Source of the DNA: UBA7396 sp034675265
GTDB taxonomy: Bacteria; Patescibacteriota; Gracilibacteria; BD1-5; UBA6164
Assembly: GCA_034675265.1 (NCBI GenBank)
Contig: JAUCDK010000035.1
Coordinates: 1-9,956, forward strand
DNA: 9,956 nt
Reading direction: 5' to 3'
Shown here piece by piece: positions 6,339 through 9,956 of the stretch (position 1 is its first letter; every line of letters begins with the position of its first letter). The notes below the pieces were generated by a model. The model worked only from the letters and a program-made list of their open reading frames with translations. It was not told where the DNA came from and did no database searches. Made by a program: the position numbers and the translations under genes.

Positions 6339-8042
6339 ATGTTTAAAAAAATAATTTTAGTTTTTATATCTGCTATAGTGTTTACAACTTGAAGTGTACA
6401 AGCATACACTCAAGCAGAATTGGTGCTTTTTTATGATAAATTGTATACGCAAGTTGCCATAAAATCACAATATAATGAACAAAAAATTTTATGAGTTTTG
6501 GATAAAATAGAACAAAAACTAGAAGCTGCAGTATTGCAAACTTCTAGTTTTAAAAATAAAAAAATTCTTGGAACACTTATTACTCTTAATAAAGAGAAAA
6601 AAGTTGCTATTAATAATAAACCAAAAATCATTGAAGTAGAATCATGACCAGAAACTCATCCACAATATATTAATAATTTACTTAAAAACGGATATACATA
6701 TTTTGATATTTCCTCTCAATCAGAATTTGTTGAAAATGGGCAATTATATAAATTTTCTTTTAAAAAATACTATGAATTAAATCTAAATAATCATGCATAT
6801 TTTATAAAAAATCATCTTCCAAATTCAGTTATAGTATTTTTTCAATGAAAATATATAGTAACCAATGATTTTTCAAAAGAAAGAAAATATACATATCAAG
6901 ATTTAGAATCAATGTTTACACATTTTATAGATGTAAAAAATCCATATGTACTTCAAGATGGAGTTTATTACTCGTATAAATACAATTATTATATTTTTTT
7001 TGATAATATAAATAGTTTTTCTGAGTCTGATTTTCAAGCAAATAAAATTGATTTAAAAACTACATTATTTATTAAAAATGGAGAAAATTATTTCTTTTCA
7101 AATGATTATCAAAATATCAGACTTACTTCTGAAAATATTATATCATGAATTACTAATAAAAAGGAATTTTTATACAGTTTAGCAGATGATAATAAATTTT
7201 TTGTATGAAATTATGATGATGTTTTAGCAAAAATAAAATCAGATACATTCAATTTAGTTTCATGAATCAATAACAACCAACAAAAAATCAGAAAAATTTA
7301 TGACTTTGTTGTTGATCAAACTTCTTATTATGAAAATTATACGGTTGATGGGAATAAACAAGTTTTTTCTTGAATATTAACGTATAAAAACAAAACATGA
7401 GTTTGTGATGGGTATACAAAATTATTTTTATATATGCTTTCTTTTGCTTGAATTAGTGATGTAGAAATAAAAAGATGATTTGCATATGATAATACTGATT
7501 TTCCAAATTTTGGACATGCATGGGTTCGCATAGGAAATGATTATTATGATCCGACTTTTGATGATCCAATTGGATGAAGTAGAAATGGAAATTATTATTA
7601 TTTTGGGATTCCACAAGATTTAATGTATGTAAATAGATTTGATGGAATAATTATTCCTGAAACATTGAAACAAATGTCATTACAAGAAAGAAAAAATCTT
7701 GTTATGAAAAATATGTATGGACTCTATAATGATTATAGAAATTTTGCTTTAATGAATACTATAAAAAATAGAAAATATCTTTGACTTGATTATAATCAAA
7801 CTATTACACTTCCACTATTTTTAGAAAAAACTAAAATAGAAGAAGTTCGTAGTGGTGAATTTTCTCACGAATGATATAGATTTCTTATCAAATCATTGAG
7901 TTATTATGTACTTACAGAAAATAATATAGAAAGTATTGTTTCAAGTCCAAAAATTGATTTGGAAGATATGTATTTATTAAAATGGTATAAAAATGATGGA
8001 ACTTTTGATTATCGTTTAGCTTATGACATTATATTTGATTAA
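6339..8042 (+). CDS. Exported transglutaminase-like protein
   Basis: The 567-residue product has a signal peptide (1-21, ending VQA before YTQ), a long N-terminal region without recognised motifs (a helical, possibly coiled stretch at about 25-60), and a transglutaminase-like domain at about 315-425. That domain shows the expected catalytic set: Cys356 in KTGVCDGYTKLF, His393 in GHAWVRI and Asp404 in YYDPTFDDP. Proteins with this fold act as cysteine proteases, peptidases or cross-linking enzymes; which one applies here cannot be told. The C-terminal 140 residues are unassigned. UGA is Gly in TGVC. It lies 15 bases after the protease gene and one base before the methyltransferase gene, so cotranscription is likely. 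Together with the protease and the SLH/PKD protein it suggests processing or cross-linking of envelope proteins. It uses CGC and CGT for arginine but never CGA or CGG. Confidence 0.88.
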
Positions 8043-8043
8043 T

Positions 8044-8496
8044 ATGGAAAAAATAATTCTTTTAGATTCTATACGTTCTATGCAAAATGTTTGAGCTATT
8101 TTTAGAAATGCAGATTGATCTTGATTTTCTAAAGTAATTCTTGCATGACATACTCCAACACCACCAAGAAATGATATTTCAAAAACAGCACTTGGGGCCC
8201 AAACTTATATTGATTGGGAATATTATGAAAACATTCTTGAAGTTTTAGAAAATTTAAAACAAGATTGATTTCAAATATTTGCAGTAGAATTAACTCCAGA
8301 AGCAATAGATTATAGAATACTTTTTTGAGAAACATTTGAAAAAGTATGTTTGGTGATGGGAAATGAAGTTTCATGAGTATCTCAAGAAGTTTTGGATTTT
8401 TGTGATAAACATGTTATAATACCAATGAAATGACAAAAAAATTCTCTGAATGTCTCTGTTGCGGCAGGAATTGTCATGTATGCTATTAGTGATTAA
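8044..8496 (+). CDS. SpoU/TrmH-family RNA 2'-O-methyltransferase
   Basis: This small cytoplasmic SPOUT methyltransferase transfers a methyl group from S-adenosylmethionine to a ribose 2'-OH of tRNA or rRNA. All three SpoU motifs are present in the 150-residue product: motif 1 NVGAIFRNADGSG (Asn15, Arg21), motif 2 LVMGNEVSGVS (Gly106-Glu108) and motif 3 IPMKGQKNSLNVSVAAGI (Asn133, Ser134, Leu135, Asn136). It is the bare catalytic fold, with no N-terminal substrate-binding domain. That makes it closer in size to TrmL than to TrmH or RlmB, but the target nucleotide cannot be fixed from sequence. By my count eight of its eleven glycines are UGA, including those in all three motifs. The start is ATG 8044, one base after the previous stop. 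Its place in an envelope gene run may be only operon packing. Confidence 0.92.
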
Positions 8497-8506
8497 AAAT
8501 GTAAAA

Positions 8507-9956
8507 ATGAAAAAAATATTCTTCCTTTTATCCGTATTTAGTCTTTTTATTTTTAGTTTTCAAGCTTTCGCAGCTCAAAAAATTGAAGATGTTTTTACTG
8601 ATATTAAAAAAGATTACATATATTATAATGAGCTACAAACTTTATATGATAAATGAGTAATTACGCCTGATTTAAATGGAAAATTTAATCCAAATAAACT
8701 TCTTTCAAGAGATGAGTTTATATGAATTGCAATGGAAGTTTGATGTAGTAAATGTATCAAACCATATACTTCAATGGAATATATTTTGAAATACACCAAT
8801 CAAAAAACATTTTATGATGTAGATGAAAAAAATGATTATGGATATTGTATTGCTGACGCGTATGTAAATGACGTAGTAAAATGATATTCTGCTTGATATA
8901 CGTGTCAAGATGGAACTACTCAAAGCGGACAAACACCATTTTGTACGAATAATAATATTACTTTAGAAGAAGCAGTCGCATTTTTACTCAGAAATTCATC
9001 AGTTTTTACTATTGCAGATAATCAAAATGTAATTTCTCAAATACAAGCAGGACTGGTTACTCAAAAATTAGCAAATGATGTAAATATAACAAATACAGAT
9101 GGAAGCCTGTATACTTTTTATGGATATTTTAAAAAAGCGCTAGATTTGGATTATTTTGAGTATGACCTTTCTGGAAATCAAAAAAAATATTCTCTTGTTT
9201 CTGTTGATTCAAATGGAAATATAAATCCAAAACAATATATTACAAAACAGGATTTTTTGAAAATGGCATACATAATTTCAAAAATAAATTCGTGTAGTTT
9301 AGAAAATAATGATACATCATTATCTCAAATTTGAACTCAAATCTGAATTTTTGATAAAATGTGTACAGTTTGACAAGAAAATTGTCAAAAATCGAATTTA
9401 GATGATGCAACATCAACATATGATTTTAAAGCTGATACATCACAAGCATGTAAATTGTGAGTAAAAAATGTGATATGGATTTTTTATAATAAAAATACAA
9501 AAGAAACTTTTATTGAAAAATGAGAATATTTAGATAACTATACTTTAAAATCAAAATGAAATTGGATAATTCGTCTTGGAGTTGAAGATAATTGTTGAAA
9601 TATATCAAGTTCAGAGTCAACTATTCATAATGATAACTCAAATTTATCACTTCAAATTCAAACAAATATTACACCTGGTTCAGGTTCTTTAGAAGTTGAT
9701 TTTACATCAATTACAAATTGTCAAAATTGTACGTATAGTTGGGATTTTTGAGATGGGAAAAACTCACAAGATAAAAATCCAAGCCATACTTTTACTAATT
9801 CATGAAATTATAATGTTACTTTAAAAATAACAGATCCAAATAATAATACAGCTCAAGCAAAAGTTTCTATTTATGTTTGAAGTTCTGTAAAAGATAAATT
9901 GGATGAACTAGAAAAAGAAATTTGAAAAAATAATATTATTGATGAAATAAAAGATA
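8507..9956 (+). CDS. SLH and PKD domain surface protein (5' part; runs off window)
   Basis: The visible 483 residues start with a signal peptide (1-22, AFA before AQK). Three S-layer-homology-like repeats follow: a clear one at about 29-78 (FTDIKKDY, KGVITPDLNGKFNPN, SRDEF), a second starting near FYDVDEKNDYGYC with a cysteine-bearing insert, and a third ending near ITKQDFLKMAYI. A beta-rich, cysteine-containing stretch comes next (about 290-375), then a PKD domain at about 385-457 with WDFGDG at 412-417 (Gly415 encoded by UGA) and HTF-SGNYNVTL. A charged, helical segment begins near the edge. SLH repeats normally bind cell-wall polymers and PKD domains occur in surface proteins, so this is likely an exported envelope protein. 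It starts ten bases after the methyltransferase stop without an SD. The frame is open to the right edge, so length and C-terminal domains are unknown. Confidence 0.9.

Noticed and set aside
8129..8374. Minus-strand open frame of 81 codons
   Set aside because: It is antisense to the SpoU methyltransferase, whose three motifs are intact on the plus strand.
1..9956. CRISPR array, insertion sequence or attachment site
   Set aside because: No regularly spaced repeats, transposase frame or long flanking repeats were seen, and the tRNA has no copy of its 3' end elsewhere in the window.

Overview
The window reads as a chromosome segment of a very AT-rich candidate-phylum (CPR/Patescibacteria) bacterium that decodes UGA as glycine (translation table 25), as Absconditabacteria (SR1) and Gracilibacteria (BD1-5) do. 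With UGA as stop almost every gene shatters. With UGA as Gly, eight long co-directional reading frames appear from position 590 to the right edge, and UGA falls on invariant glycines of known motifs: FGDYDVDG and GGHKQAAG of RecJ, NVGAIFRNADGSG of a SpoU methyltransferase, YGKGS of a CtpA protease and WDFGDG of a PKD domain. I cannot choose between the two phyla from this window.

Layout. Positions 1-66 may hold the tail of a plus-strand gene. A bidirectional hairpin terminator (70-97) separates it from a minus-strand tRNA-Arg(GCG) at 103-178. A short gene follows (292-498) with a good promoter and the only well-placed Shine-Dalgarno sequence in the window; its codon use and its UGA-then-terminator end do not match the rest. 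Next come recJ (590-2233), a membrane-anchored protein with a BRO/DinD-like N-terminal domain (2308-3435), galU (3498-4382) and a small two-helix membrane protein (4401-4661). After a long AT-rich hairpin, a tightly packed run begins that probably forms one operon: an S41/CtpA protease (4773-6323), an exported transglutaminase-like protein (6339-8042), a SpoU/TrmH-family RNA methyltransferase (8044-8496) and an S-layer-homology plus PKD surface protein that runs off the right edge (from 8507).

How the genes fit together. recJ serves DNA repair and trmH serves RNA modification. The rest has a cell-envelope flavour: UDP-glucose supply (galU), three exported products (protease, transglutaminase fold, SLH/PKD protein) and two membrane proteins. 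The protease also has a segment resembling an SLH repeat, so it may sit in the same surface layer as the SLH/PKD protein. Gene boundaries are very compact, and several intergenic gaps pack a terminator hairpin and the next promoter into the same 60-70 bases.

All motif calls were made by eye; no database search or folding program was run.
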